Positions 1 through 9,318 of a stretch of DNA of 64,000 nt are shown here, one piece after another (within the stretch, counting starts at the first letter, position 1; the number at the start of each line of letters is the position of its first letter). The position numbers were made by a program, and so were the translations under genes. Source of the stretch: Candidatus Nitronauta litoralis. GTDB lineage: Bacteria > Nitrospinota > Nitrospinia > Nitrospinales > Nitrospinaceae. The DNA lies in assembly GCA_015698285.1 (NCBI GenBank), contig CP048685.1:744001-808000 (forward strand), written 5' to 3'. The notes under the pieces were generated by a model. That model saw nothing but the letters and a program-made list of their open reading frames with translations. It was not told the origin of the DNA and searched no databases.

Positions 1-832
1 GCGTTCATTCTGGCACTGCACCACAATCCCGCTCGGCTTATGGGTGATACGCACGGCAGAGTCGGTGGTGTTAACCCCCTGCCCGCCAGGCCCCGAAGCG
101 CGATACACGTCGATCTTAAGATCGTCTTCTTTAATGTCGATTTCAAAATCGTCTTCCACTTCCGGGTAAACGAAAACGGAAGCGAACGAGGTGTGTCGTC
201 GTTTGTTGGCATCGAACGGGGAAATACGAACCAGACGGTGAACGCCAATTTCCGAACGCAGGTAGCCGTAGGCGTAATCACCAATAATATGCACCGTTGC
301 GCTCTTGATGCCAGCCTCTTCGCCATACTGCATGTCGAGCACTTCCGTTTTGTAGCCGCGCACCTCTCCCCAGCGCAGGTACATGCGGAACAACATCTGG
401 GCCCAGTCCTGCGACTCGGTTCCCCCTGCGCCTGAGTTGATGGACACCAGGGCATTGTTGGAATCCTGATCTCCGGAGAGCATGGCCTTGAGTTCCGCCT
501 CGGCCAGCATTTTTTCGAGGTTTTCGATCATGCCGGTGCATTCGTCGAGCATGGAGTCGTCACCCTCCTCCTCGGACATGGTCACCAGCGTTTCGAGGTC
601 TTCGTTTTCTTTATGCAGGTTTTCCCAGATCTCGACACTGCGCCGCAATGTCGAACGACGCTGTTGAGTTTTCTGGGCTACGGTGTTGTCATCCCAGAAG
701 TTGGGAGCGGCGATTTGCTCGTCCAGAGAGGCGATTTCCTGCTGTTTTTGATCGACGTCAAAGAAACCCCCGGATGCGGTCGATTCGCGTGGCGAGGTCC
801 TGGGTTTGTTTTTTCAGCTCTTCAAGTAACAT
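1..832 (-). CDS. prfB: Peptide chain release factor 2, 3' end beyond the window, read through a programmed +1 frameshift
   Basis: RF2 recognises UGA and UAA in the ribosomal A site and triggers peptidyl-tRNA hydrolysis. The reverse strand encodes the GGQGVNTTDSAVRITH segment near the window edge, containing the universal GGQ catalytic motif. An ATG at 832 with an AAGGA ribosome site opens a 24-codon leader that stops at UGA (760-758); the rest of the protein continues in the +1 frame from Asp (GAC) with no other interruption. This is the classic RF2 autoregulation: low RF2 favours frameshifting and more RF2. The C-terminus lies left of base 1. It would appear as two disconnected reading frames to naive gene finders. 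Identification is very secure. Confidence 0.96.
757..772 (-). promoter_or_regulatory. prfB programmed +1 frameshift site
   Basis: On the reverse strand the sequence reads CGG GGG TTT CTT TGA C. A Shine-Dalgarno-like G-run sits three bases upstream of the slippery CTT codon, which is followed by the in-frame UGA and a C, the poor termination context. Spacing and order match the well-known bacterial prfB recoding element. The UGA is codon 25 counted from the ATG at 832. Confidence 0.93.
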
Positions 833-915
833 GGTAATCCTTAAAAAAAATTGAACTGGCGGTATTGTCGCCAATCCAGATAGAGATTGCAAGAAGGAGT
901 AACCGTTTCAAACAG

Positions 916-944
916 TTGACCCGCATGGCCGGGTTCTTTATACT
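916..944 (+). promoter_or_regulatory. Sigma70-type promoter for the rightward glycosyltransferase/radical SAM cluster
   Basis: TTGACC (916-921) and TATACT (939-944) are separated by exactly 17 bases; each hexamer matches the sigma70 consensus at five of six positions. The element lies in the 305-base gap between divergent prfB and the first cluster gene, leaving a leader of about 185 bases. No other strong signal is seen in this gap. No transcript evidence is available. Confidence 0.5.
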
Positions 945-1137
945 GCTGTGGTGGGTATAGCCCTGTATCTGCAATGTTTTCAAATCCATCCCGGCATTCC
1001 GCCACCTGCATTTTTCCCGTACTCAAGATATCCCCGGCGGAATCCGAAAAAGCTAGTGGGCAAGTTCCAAAAAGCACTTCTGATTAATTATCGGGTCTCC
1101 TGTTTTTTTGTCGGCACCCGGCCTGCATTGTGACTGC

Positions 1138-3522
1138 ATGAATACCCTGCACCTCGTATTCCCCATCCTGATCGCTGCCGCCGTTTTTGTCTTGCGTTGG
1201 CCGCATTTGCGGTTCCCGCTGGACGAGGATATGGCGACCTACACCTACATCGCACGATTCCGGCATCGCGGTCTTAAGTGGAAGCGAGACGCGTTCCTTT
1301 TTCTTTACCCGATCTGGCGTCTGCAGTTGATCGATCGCATCTATGGCAAGCCCGAGGGAGGCCCGATGCGGGTCCGGCTTTTCATTGCGGCGCATAATGT
1401 CATCACATCAATCGTGACCTATGGACTGGTCTTCACTTTATCCGGCAATTTCTGGGTAGGGTTTATCGCAGGATTGCTTTCAGCCTTTTTCCTCACTTCG
1501 CCCTCTCTGGAAGCGGAGTCCTTCAACACTGAGCCCTGTTACCTGCCATTTTTATTGACCGGATTCTGGCTTGCCCTGCTCGACCCGGCCTACGCCGTAT
1601 TCGCGGGCCTGGCCTGGGGACTGATGATCGTGGGAAAACTCACCACCGCGGTCTACGTACCGGCTTTCCTGATTCTGATGTGGCTGGAGCAGGGAGCAGA
1701 GCCTACGTTCAACGCCTTTATGGCAGCAGGACTGGTTGTCGCAGCCTCCACAGCCTTCGATGCCGCACGGGGATTTCTCGATGTTGAATCACTGGGACAA
1801 ATCAAGTCACGCATGATCGCCACCCTGCGCACCGCGCAACGCGACCCCATGTTGCCCCGGATGTTGGGTGATCTAAAATTGATCGGTGCCGAAACCTTGC
1901 CGGTGTGGCTGCTGGGACTTCCCGCGCTGGCAGGAGCAATCGTAGCACCGCAAGGTCACTGGCTGGCGGTTCTCACCGGAATGACCCTGTTCGTACTGAT
2001 GGCCCAACGCGCCTTCACCCGGTACCATTACACGCCACTCATCGCAATATTGACCATAGCCACGGGGCTTGGCCTCGCCCAATTGATTGAATTGGGTGGC
2101 TGGCTGGGTACCCTGATCATTTCCGCCTGGGCCGTCACTTTATTGTTCACGGTCAAACGGCAACTTCCCTATTACCTGAAGCCGCAGGACAAAGAAACAC
2201 TCGCAACCTACGGGAAGTTTGAACAGCTGATTTACCTGCCTTATCTTGGAAAACTGTTGAAGAGGTTGATGCGCTTTCAAGGCAAAGAAGAGGGGCGCCT
2301 TTACGTCTGGGGCAATTTCACCCAGCTTTATCATTATTCTGATTGCCCGGCTGCAGACTCTTATGTCTATTACGCCATGGGCCCGTGGCTGAATTCTGGA
2401 CTCGAACCTATTTTTGATTCCATCATTGGTGGATTGATCCGGCACAAGCCAACCTATCTGGTTCAGGCCTATCCGGACTTCGACCCGACACTCCTGAAAG
2501 AAATCACCGGCCTCGAATACGAACTCATTAAAACCGTGCTGGCACGTTACCCGATATATAGCCTGAAAAATTCCACGACGCCCAAGCAGGACCCACTCAA
2601 ACTGACCTGGATGGAAAAATGCGGCTTGATGGAACGACTGACCCAGGGTCGTCACATGCCGGGCATTTCGGATACCGATCTTGCACGTGGACGGGAACTG
2701 AAAGCCCTCACGGAATGCCGCAAGCTGGTTAACCTGAATCCTTCTGATCGGGATGGACGAATTTTTCTGGGAGAACTGTGCAGCCGCTTTGGCCTGCACC
2801 GACAGTCCGCCTCCATGTTCGAGTGGGTGGTCGCGCATCATCCAAAGTTAAAACACATTCGCCTGATGCTGGCAGGTCAAAAAATTGTTCTCGGAGAACT
2901 CGAGGAAGCACGGTTCCTGATCAAAGATGAAATCAAACTGTTCGGATCCTCCACCGAAACCACACAGGTTCTTGGCCGTCTAGAAAAAGCTTCCGGCGAA
3001 TTCCGCAAGGCCATCGACCATTTCCAGAATGCCATTGTCGACGCTCCTGAACGCTGGGACCTCCGTCTGGAACAGGCCGACTGTTATGAGCGTCTCACAG
3101 AACCTGCTTCGGCTCGAAAACGCTTCCTGCAGGTATGGGAAGGGGCTACGGAAAAAAATGAAGACGGATTCCGCGCCCAGGCGGCTGTGGGACTGGCCCG
3201 CATCGGATCAATCGTCAATCCGGAATCGGCCAGTCTCGGGGACTTCTGTCATAAGGCCCCGGACAATACAGCCCTGGTTTACGCGCATGCATCTGCACTG
3301 GAACGTGAAGGACAAGCCGATCAGGCGCGCAACCTGTTTCAACTTTTGACCAGTCAAATGCAAACCGACACCCTGCAAGCCAGCGCCTGGTTTCGTCTTG
3401 CCCGGTTATCTGAAGGGGAAGAACGTGAACGCTGTTTAAAAGAGTGTATCCGACGTAACCCCTACCACTATGCCGCACAGGAAATGCAAACGGTTTGGGA
3501 GGAAAGCAATGTCCCGGTCTAG
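1138..3522 (+). CDS. GT-C (PMT/ArnT-like) membrane glycosyltransferase with C-terminal TPR repeats
   Basis: The predicted protein has about 794 residues. The N-terminal ~350 residues form many hydrophobic segments, with an LDED acidic motif at about residues 28-31 in the first extracytoplasmic loop, as in PMT/ArnT-type GT-C enzymes that use polyprenyl-phosphate sugars. A soluble stretch follows, then TPR-like helical repeats from about residue 520 to the end, closing with a WFRLARL...CLKECIRRNP module that recurs in several neighbours. ATG 1138 is chosen; an in-frame TTG at 1108 would add ten residues, and neither has a clear ribosome site. It overlaps the next gene by 14 bases, so they are co-transcribed. 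Sugar and acceptor are unknown. Confidence 0.75.
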   Translation: MNTLHLVFPILIAAAVFVLRWPHLRFPLDEDMATYTYIARFRHRGLKWKRDAFLFLYPIWRLQLIDRIYGKPEGGPMRVRLFIAAHNVITSIVTYGLVFTLSGNFWVGFIAGLLSAFFLTSPSLEAESFNTEPCYLPFLLTGFWLALLDPAYAVFAGLAWGLMIVGKLTTAVYVPAFLILMWLEQGAEPTFNAFMAAGLVVAASTAFDAARGFLDVESLGQIKSRMIATLRTAQRDPMLPRMLGDLKLIGAETLPVWLLGLPALAGAIVAPQGHWLAVLTGMTLFVLMAQRAFTRYHYTPLIAILTIATGLGLAQLIELGGWLGTLIISAWAVTLLFTVKRQLPYYLKPQDKETLATYGKFEQLIYLPYLGKLLKRLMRFQGKEEGRLYVWGNFTQLYHYSDCPAADSYVYYAMGPWLNSGLEPIFDSIIGGLIRHKPTYLVQAYPDFDPTLLKEITGLEYELIKTVLARYPIYSLKNSTTPKQDPLKLTWMEKCGLMERLTQGRHMPGISDTDLARGRELKALTECRKLVNLNPSDRDGRIFLGELCSRFGLHRQSASMFEWVVAHHPKLKHIRLMLAGQKIVLGELEEARFLIKDEIKLFGSSTETTQVLGRLEKASGEFRKAIDHFQNAIVDAPERWDLRLEQADCYERLTEPASARKRFLQVWEGATEKNEDGFRAQAAVGLARIGSIVNPESASLGDFCHKAPDNTALVYAHASALEREGQADQARNLFQLLTSQMQTDTLQASAWFRLARLSEGEERERCLKECIRRNPYHYAAQEMQTVWEESNVPV

Positions 3523-5905
3523 AAAATGCGTGGCGGTTTTTGCCACCGAACCGGTAACAGGGAAAATCGGCGGGCTGGGTGTACGTCAATTGGAAGTCGC
3601 CCGGGAGTTGTCCCGGCATTTTGAAGTACGCCTGCTCACACCATTCAAGGTCACGGCGCACAACGAACCTTTTCCAATCAAGCAAATCATTTACGAAAAA
3701 CCCTCGACACTTTCCCCCCATGTAAAGTGGGCCGATTCGATTTATGCCATCGCCCTGTCTGTATTGCCAGTGGCAAAGCGACACAACAAACCGGTGGCGG
3801 CAGACCTGCTGGTCCCTGAATACTTTGAAAATCTGGAAGGGATGCCCCTTGATATTTTTCATGCACAGGAAAAATGCGAACGCTTCGGCAACACCATCTC
3901 CCGGACCGCGCGGCTATTAAACTCTGCCGATTTTTTTCTGGCACCGACTGAGCGGGGCCGTGACTTCTATCTCGGCCAACTCACCATGCTGGGTCGCCTG
4001 CGCCCGGACGACTACAAGCACGACCCCAAATTTCGATCGCTGATCGATGTGGCTCCTTTTGGAATTCCTGACCATGAACCGCGGAAGGGACAACCGTTAT
4101 TTCGAGGGCAGTTACCCAATGTCGGTGCCGAGGATTTCATCCTGTTATGGGGAGGGTCGCTTGCCAACTGGTTTGATGCCATGACACCGCTTAAAGCAGT
4201 CGCCCGGCTCAAGAGAAAATACCCGAAACTCAAACTGATCTTCACTGGAAGCAAACACCCGGTATGGGGGAAATTACCCGACGCTTACCAGGAAGTGGTT
4301 AAGTTTTCCAAACAGAAAAAAATGTTCGAGCAAAATGTTTTTATTTTTTCAGACTGGGTGCCCTACGAAGAACACGACAGGTACCTGACAGAATCCGATG
4401 CCGGAGTGTCTACCTTTTACGATCACATTGAAAACCATTTTTCATTCCGCATCCGGGTGCTCGACTATCTCTGGGGCAACCTGCCCATCCTGACCAATCC
4501 CGGCAACACACAAAGTGCTCTCATTGAACAAAAAAAACTGGGACGCGTCGTACCTTTCGGAAACGAGAGAGAACTTGCGAAATCCATTGAGTGGATGATG
4601 AATAATCCGGCTGAAATGGAAATACTGCGCAGGAATATTCAGGAGGTCAAAAAAGGTTTTCACTGGTCCAGGGTTCTCGAACCTCTGGTCCGGTTTTGCC
4701 ATGAACCCAGACGCGCCGCATCTCTGTTCGATGATCAAGGCATTCCCAATGACCGCAAACAGCAATCGTCCACCTTTGTTTTTGATCCCAATCAATTTGC
4801 CGAGACCGTACCCGGCCATCCTGCAATGCGACTCACCCTTGCAAATCATGCTCATAAGGAAGGGAAAGCAGACACCGCCGCGGCCCACCTTCTGGAGTAC
4901 CTGGATTTATATGGCACCGGGCTGGAGACTTCCCTTTTTAAAAACCCGCTGTTTGGACTTTCTACAGACTTTCCATTTGAGTCATTGAAAAAACTGATCC
5001 CGGATCACCCTCACGCTCAATTGCTGGAGGCTAAACTGGCGCTGGACGCTGATGACGCAGATCGGGCCCAGGCGCTGGTCGAAGAAGAATTGTCGCTTTT
5101 TGGCGATTGTCCAGAAGCGATTTTCCTGCAGGGCCTTATTTACCAGCATAGAGGCCTGCATGCTGAAGCTGTGGAACCTTTTCAATCAGTAGCGGAAAAC
5201 CTACCGGGGCATTTACCGTTTTTACTGCCTTTGGCCGACAGCCTCGTGGCATGCGGAAAAGTCAGCAAAGCCCGCAAGCTGTATACAAAAATCTGGCGCG
5301 AATCCCAAACCGGTCCACACTCAGGAGAAGAGTGGTTGCGTACCCGGGTTGCCCTTGCGATCGCTAAAATGGATGCTGAAATTCGGCCTGAACTGGAAAC
5401 TCTGAATAAATATTTTAAAAGGGACCGTACCAACGAAACCCTGGCTCATCTGGTGGCCTCTCAACTGGAACTGGATGGCAAACGACTGGAACAAAATGGC
5501 GATGATGAAACTGCCAGAACTTTTTACCAGTCCGCCTGGAAACAAAATGGCAAGACTTCAGGCGAGGGCTGGATAAGGGTGGTTGCTGCTCTCAACCTGG
5601 CTAAACTTGAAAAAGACCGGAAACCGGAAATCGAGACTCTCCACCATTGCCTGAGTCGGGACCCTGAAAACGAGCGCCTGGCTTATGCCGTGGCTTCAAC
5701 GCTTGAACGGCAAGGTCAAAAAAGGGAAGCCCGCAATATGTTTGAGGGCTTTACCACATCATTCAAGGATCGCTCCATTCTGGGCAGCGTATGGTACCGG
5801 CTGGCACTCTTATCGCCAAAAAACAAGCAAAAACAAATGGTTAGAAAGTGCCTGACGTTTCATCCCGGGCACCGGGCAGCACGCGACCTGCTTCGCTCCC
5901 TATAA
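3509..5905 (+). CDS. GT4-family (GT-B fold) glycosyltransferase with C-terminal TPR repeats
   Basis: About 798 residues. The start at ATG 3509 is supported by a GGAGG ribosome site just upstream, inside the end of the preceding gene. A glycine-rich N-terminal loop (KIGGLG, about residue 20), the nucleotide-sugar region WGGSLANWFDA (about 214), and SFRIRVLDYLWGNLPI (about 311-327) are typical of GT4 enzymes, which usually transfer hexoses from NDP-sugars in the cytoplasm. From about residue 420 the protein is TPR-like, with repeated YxSAWKxxGK and ExxAxxF helices, ending in a VWYRLALL...CLTFHPGH module similar to the end of the upstream gene. Such a long TPR extension is unusual for the family. 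Acceptor unknown. Confidence 0.8.
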   Translation: MSRSRKCVAVFATEPVTGKIGGLGVRQLEVARELSRHFEVRLLTPFKVTAHNEPFPIKQIIYEKPSTLSPHVKWADSIYAIALSVLPVAKRHNKPVAADLLVPEYFENLEGMPLDIFHAQEKCERFGNTISRTARLLNSADFFLAPTERGRDFYLGQLTMLGRLRPDDYKHDPKFRSLIDVAPFGIPDHEPRKGQPLFRGQLPNVGAEDFILLWGGSLANWFDAMTPLKAVARLKRKYPKLKLIFTGSKHPVWGKLPDAYQEVVKFSKQKKMFEQNVFIFSDWVPYEEHDRYLTESDAGVSTFYDHIENHFSFRIRVLDYLWGNLPILTNPGNTQSALIEQKKLGRVVPFGNERELAKSIEWMMNNPAEMEILRRNIQEVKKGFHWSRVLEPLVRFCHEPRRAASLFDDQGIPNDRKQQSSTFVFDPNQFAETVPGHPAMRLTLANHAHKEGKADTAAAHLLEYLDLYGTGLETSLFKNPLFGLSTDFPFESLKKLIPDHPHAQLLEAKLALDADDADRAQALVEEELSLFGDCPEAIFLQGLIYQHRGLHAEAVEPFQSVAENLPGHLPFLLPLADSLVACGKVSKARKLYTKIWRESQTGPHSGEEWLRTRVALAIAKMDAEIRPELETLNKYFKRDRTNETLAHLVASQLELDGKRLEQNGDDETARTFYQSAWKQNGKTSGEGWIRVVAALNLAKLEKDRKPEIETLHHCLSRDPENERLAYAVASTLERQGQKREARNMFEGFTTSFKDRSILGSVWYRLALLSPKNKQKQMVRKCLTFHPGHRAARDLLRSL

Positions 5906-5964
5906 TTTTCTAAAAATCCCTTTTCCTCAAGATTTTTCTGAAAAAATCCGAAAAGATACTGAAT

Positions 5965-5996
5965 TACCCTTTAGGGTAGACTCTTTTGTTTATAAT
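5965..5996 (+). promoter_or_regulatory. Possible promoter/operator ahead of the radical SAM gene
   Basis: The 144-base gap before the radical SAM gene holds a perfect inverted repeat TACCC-TTTA-GGGTA (5965-5978) followed 12 bases later by a perfect -10 hexamer TATAAT (5991-5996). No good -35 is present at 17 bases, so if it is a promoter it may need an activator binding the dyad. This is weak evidence from pattern alone. Confidence 0.3.
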
Positions 5997-6049
5997 TAAT
6001 TTAAAGGGACTTAGTGGCGGAATAATTCCCCCGCAGGTCAGGACTCGAT

Positions 6050-7855
6050 ATGAAAATCCTCGTTTGTCAGCCTCCGGGAAGATTTCCCGGTGATCGTTAC
6101 GTCTGTCCATTTCCAAGTCGCTGGACCAGTATGTTCCAGGGCTATCCGGTATTCATCTATTACCCGTATGAGCTTGCCTATCTGAGCACCCTCCTCAAAC
6201 GGGAATTCCCTGACGACTACGTCAAACTGATCGACGGCACATACCTGCGTTTCACGGCGGAGGATTATATTCAGTATCTGGACCAGGAAAAACCAGACTG
6301 GCTGATCTTCGAAGTCGATACAGTGACCTATAAAGAAAGCCTGCGTATTGCAAAGGCCATGAAAGCCAAGTACGGAACACGGGTGATCATCACAGGCCAG
6401 TACCCGACAGCCTTTCCGGAAAGTGTCATTGCAGACGGAATGGATTATGCGTGCATCGGCGAGTTCGAATATGCAGTGGTTGACATTCTGAATGGATTGG
6501 ACCCCAAAACCATTTCCGGTGTTTATCCAAACAGCTATCGCAAGGTATTGGACATCGATTCACTACCCGATCCGGAAGACGAGGATATCCGACGCATCGA
6601 CTACAGCTATTGTGGTGGACACCGCTGGACCAAATATCGCGAAATTGAAGTCCACGCTTCCCGCGGCTGCCCGTACACCTGCGATTTCTGTGTAGCGGGT
6701 ACGGTTTACTATGAAAAAGAGAACTGGCGGTTTCGTAGCCCGCAACGCATCGTAGCCGAAATAGAAAACCTGCGCCGCAAGTATCCCGAGATGGAGGGTT
6801 GCTGGTTCAACGAAGAAACCCACATCATCCGCAAAAAGGACATCATGTCGTTTTGTCAGGCACTGATTGATTCCGGGAATAACGACCTGCGCTATGAAGC
6901 GATGGCTAACCATCAACGCATCGATGAAGAAATTCTCGAGATGATCAAAAAAGCCGGTTATTACAAACTGCGACTGGGCATTGAAACCATCGACGAGGCA
7001 ACCGGGAAGAGTATTGGACGCAAAACCAAAGCTGATCGCCTGCACGAATTGCTACGCTCTGCCAAACGGCTGGGAATAGAAATTTACGGCACCTTCATGA
7101 TCGGGGCTTCCGGGTCAACACCTGAAGGCGATCGCAAGACCATCGACTACGGCAAAAAACTGATCTCGGAAGATCTGATTTCAAGCTGGCAGTGCTCCAT
7201 CTCGGTTCCTCATCCGGGCACCACCTTTCATAAGAAAGCTCAGGAGAATGGATGGCTGGCGACCAATGACCTGGAATCTTTCAACGGATCAAGCGGTACT
7301 GTGGTCAGCTACCCGAACTATTCCAGCGAGCAAATAATGGATTCCGTGCAACTAATGAGTCGTGAATTCCGCGATGCAAGGGTGCAGGAAACGGTTCGCC
7401 CCAAACGATCGCTGGCAGCTGAGAAAACCGCCATCCTGAAACAGGACAAGCCGGAAATCGACAAACTGGTTAAATCGATGAATGCCCGCTTTGAATCCGA
7501 CCCCAAAGGTGCAGCAGAAGAGGCAGAAATGATTCTTGAAAAATTTCCTCAATTACTGAGCCCAAGATATGTTCTCGGAAAAGTGGCTGTGCTGGAAGGT
7601 CAACTTCAACAGGCGCGCGAGCAGTTTGAATACGTTTACAAAACTGCGGTCGACTATGATGATGCCCTGATGTTTGGTGCCGGTGCACATTACCGACTCG
7701 GTATGATCTGCATTGAAGAAGACAAACGCGACGAAGCGTTGCAGCATTTCAAAATGTGCATGCACCTGAGTCCCGACCACCAGGAAGCAAGAAAGCAATA
7801 CTGGCAATTGATTCCTGACACCATACCCGAAGCCGAACCGGCTGTGGTTTCCTGA
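6050..7855 (+). CDS. B12-binding-domain radical SAM protein with C-terminal TPR
   Basis: 601 residues. The N-terminal ~150 residues look like a cobalamin-binding Rossmann domain (MKILVCQPPG, then IITGQYPTAFPE and YACIGEFE). The SAM-cluster motif CPYTCDFC (CX3CX2C) lies at about residues 206-213, followed by a GxETxDxxTGKSIGRK region typical of the B12 radical SAM (class B methylase-type) superfamily. These enzymes methylate unactivated carbons or do other radical chemistry on sugars, lipids and natural products. Residues ~470-590 form TPR-like helices ending in HYRLGMI...CMHLSPDH, resembling the tails of the neighbouring glycosyltransferases. It is followed 23 bases later by a GT2 gene. Substrate unknown. 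Confidence 0.85.
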   Translation: MKILVCQPPGRFPGDRYVCPFPSRWTSMFQGYPVFIYYPYELAYLSTLLKREFPDDYVKLIDGTYLRFTAEDYIQYLDQEKPDWLIFEVDTVTYKESLRIAKAMKAKYGTRVIITGQYPTAFPESVIADGMDYACIGEFEYAVVDILNGLDPKTISGVYPNSYRKVLDIDSLPDPEDEDIRRIDYSYCGGHRWTKYREIEVHASRGCPYTCDFCVAGTVYYEKENWRFRSPQRIVAEIENLRRKYPEMEGCWFNEETHIIRKKDIMSFCQALIDSGNNDLRYEAMANHQRIDEEILEMIKKAGYYKLRLGIETIDEATGKSIGRKTKADRLHELLRSAKRLGIEIYGTFMIGASGSTPEGDRKTIDYGKKLISEDLISSWQCSISVPHPGTTFHKKAQENGWLATNDLESFNGSSGTVVSYPNYSSEQIMDSVQLMSREFRDARVQETVRPKRSLAAEKTAILKQDKPEIDKLVKSMNARFESDPKGAAEEAEMILEKFPQLLSPRYVLGKVAVLEGQLQQAREQFEYVYKTAVDYDDALMFGAGAHYRLGMICIEEDKRDEALQHFKMCMHLSPDHQEARKQYWQLIPDTIPEAEPAVVS

Positions 7856-7878
7856 CCCTCACACCCGAGCCCGTCCAT

Positions 7879-9318
7879 ATGCCTGGAACCTGCATTGTTT
7901 TTTGTACCGCACGGGAAGCTGAGGTCCATCGTGCGTCTTCCCTTGCAGGAAATTCCGAAGACAATGTCCGTTTTTTCGGTCCCGATTCATCTCCGTTTAA
8001 CAATGCCGGAAAAAATAATTTTATTGGTTGGGGTGAGGGGCCCTTTACTTTGACAAAAGCCCTCCGTCATTTTTTCCGATTGAAATCATTTGCACCTTCG
8101 AAGGTGATCCTGCCACTCAACAATGAGAGTGGTGCAGGATATGGGCTGTTGCGACTGTTCGCTCTTGGACTTTCAGACCAGGCGATAGAAATACCTCCCT
8201 CTGGTAAAGAAGAAAAAACGTCCATCGGAAAAATACTATCGCAAAAGGAAATCATCTGGCACACCGGGCTGATCTGGTTTTTCGACTGTATCGCACCTGT
8301 TTTACGTTTGTGGTTGAACACAAAAGCACCTCCCTTAACCAGCAACTCAAGGCCACCAGCACAACCTGAAACCATCCAGGATTTTTACAATGAAGAGCCT
8401 CCCGAGGCTTCTATCATTATCCGGACATTCAATGAAGCTCAATACCTGGGTCAAACACTTGAAGCCATCGGCCGCCAAAAAGGTCCGACGCGGGAAATCA
8501 TCGTCATCGATTCAGGTTCTACAGACAATTCTGTAACCATTGCCTGTTCCCATTCGGTGAGGGTGTATGGAATATCGAAAGAATCGTTTCATTATTCGAG
8601 CGCTCTCAACCTTGGTGCCCGGTTGGCTCGTGGAAAATATCTGGTGAATCTCAGCGCACATGCGGTCCCTCAAACCGATACCTGGCTGGCCAAACTCATC
8701 GAACCCATGCAGACAGATGAAAACGTTGCGGGAGTCTGCGGTCGTGAAGTGCCTATAAAAGACTGGGCCAGCCCGTTTGAAAGGAAGCTTTTGCACGATA
8801 TGTTTCGATTGGAAAAAAGAGTGATGACGGAATCCTTCTTTTTCTCCAACGCCAACGCAGCCATGCGACGCGATTTGGCACTTGAAGTTCCTTTCGACGA
8901 GAACATCGACTGGGGTGAGGATCAGGTCTGGGCCCATGCGGTGCATCAACGTGGATTTAAAACCGTCTACACACCGGAAGGTCCGGTAGCGCACTCCCAC
9001 AACCTGTCCATGGTCGATTGTTTTGTTCGCACCTTAAAATTTCAACGAACACTTTTCCGGCGCATGCATCATGATCGAGCCGACATCACCAATGATGAGT
9101 TCCATTTTCACCTGCCAGCACGCGCCCTTTCGTTTAGAAGGTTTATCAGCAAAAACCGACTGATGCCGGAACTGAAAGCCTGGTTCGCCCCCTCTTTTTG
9201 TGAATATATTAATTTTATGGGCAGCGATATGGCCCACCGGGAAATAATGATCGCAAGGCGCCGGACGTCTTGTTCAGATAAAAGTTATCGGCCCAAAAAG
9301 GAGGCGGTATTGCCATGA
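7879..9318 (+). CDS. GT2-family glycosyltransferase with extra N-terminal domain
   Basis: 479 residues. A GT-A catalytic domain starts at about residue 175 with IIRTFNEAQYL, then EIIVIDSGSTDNS and a WGEDQVWAHAV acceptor/metal region, typical of inverting GT2 enzymes using NDP-sugars. The first ~170 residues are not GT2; they contain a VILPLNNESGAGYG stretch resembling phosphosugar/glycosyl-transfer accessory domains, which I cannot name securely. The ATG at 7879 has no evident ribosome site, so the start is uncertain. The stop overlaps the next start in an ATGA, indicating translational coupling. Confidence 0.82.
   Translation: MPGTCIVFCTAREAEVHRASSLAGNSEDNVRFFGPDSSPFNNAGKNNFIGWGEGPFTLTKALRHFFRLKSFAPSKVILPLNNESGAGYGLLRLFALGLSDQAIEIPPSGKEEKTSIGKILSQKEIIWHTGLIWFFDCIAPVLRLWLNTKAPPLTSNSRPPAQPETIQDFYNEEPPEASIIIRTFNEAQYLGQTLEAIGRQKGPTREIIVIDSGSTDNSVTIACSHSVRVYGISKESFHYSSALNLGARLARGKYLVNLSAHAVPQTDTWLAKLIEPMQTDENVAGVCGREVPIKDWASPFERKLLHDMFRLEKRVMTESFFFSNANAAMRRDLALEVPFDENIDWGEDQVWAHAVHQRGFKTVYTPEGPVAHSHNLSMVDCFVRTLKFQRTLFRRMHHDRADITNDEFHFHLPARALSFRRFISKNRLMPELKAWFAPSFCEYINFMGSDMAHREIMIARRRTSCSDKSYRPKKEAVLP

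Noticed and set aside
278-541. Reading frame on the minus strand inside prfB
   Set aside because: It overlaps the prfB coding region in another frame; its composition is a shadow and prfB matches RF2 fully.
2140-2841. A 233-codon minus-strand frame across the GT-C gene
   Set aside because: No start signal and no family resemblance; it is antisense to well-supported TPR and transmembrane sequence.
6563-7045. Minus-strand frame across the first B12 radical SAM gene
   Set aside because: Antisense to the catalytic region of a clear radical SAM protein; no ribosome site.
7850-7880. Possible new promoter between the B12 radical SAM and GT2 genes
   Set aside because: Only 23 bases separate the genes and no -10/-35 pair fits; co-transcription is simpler.
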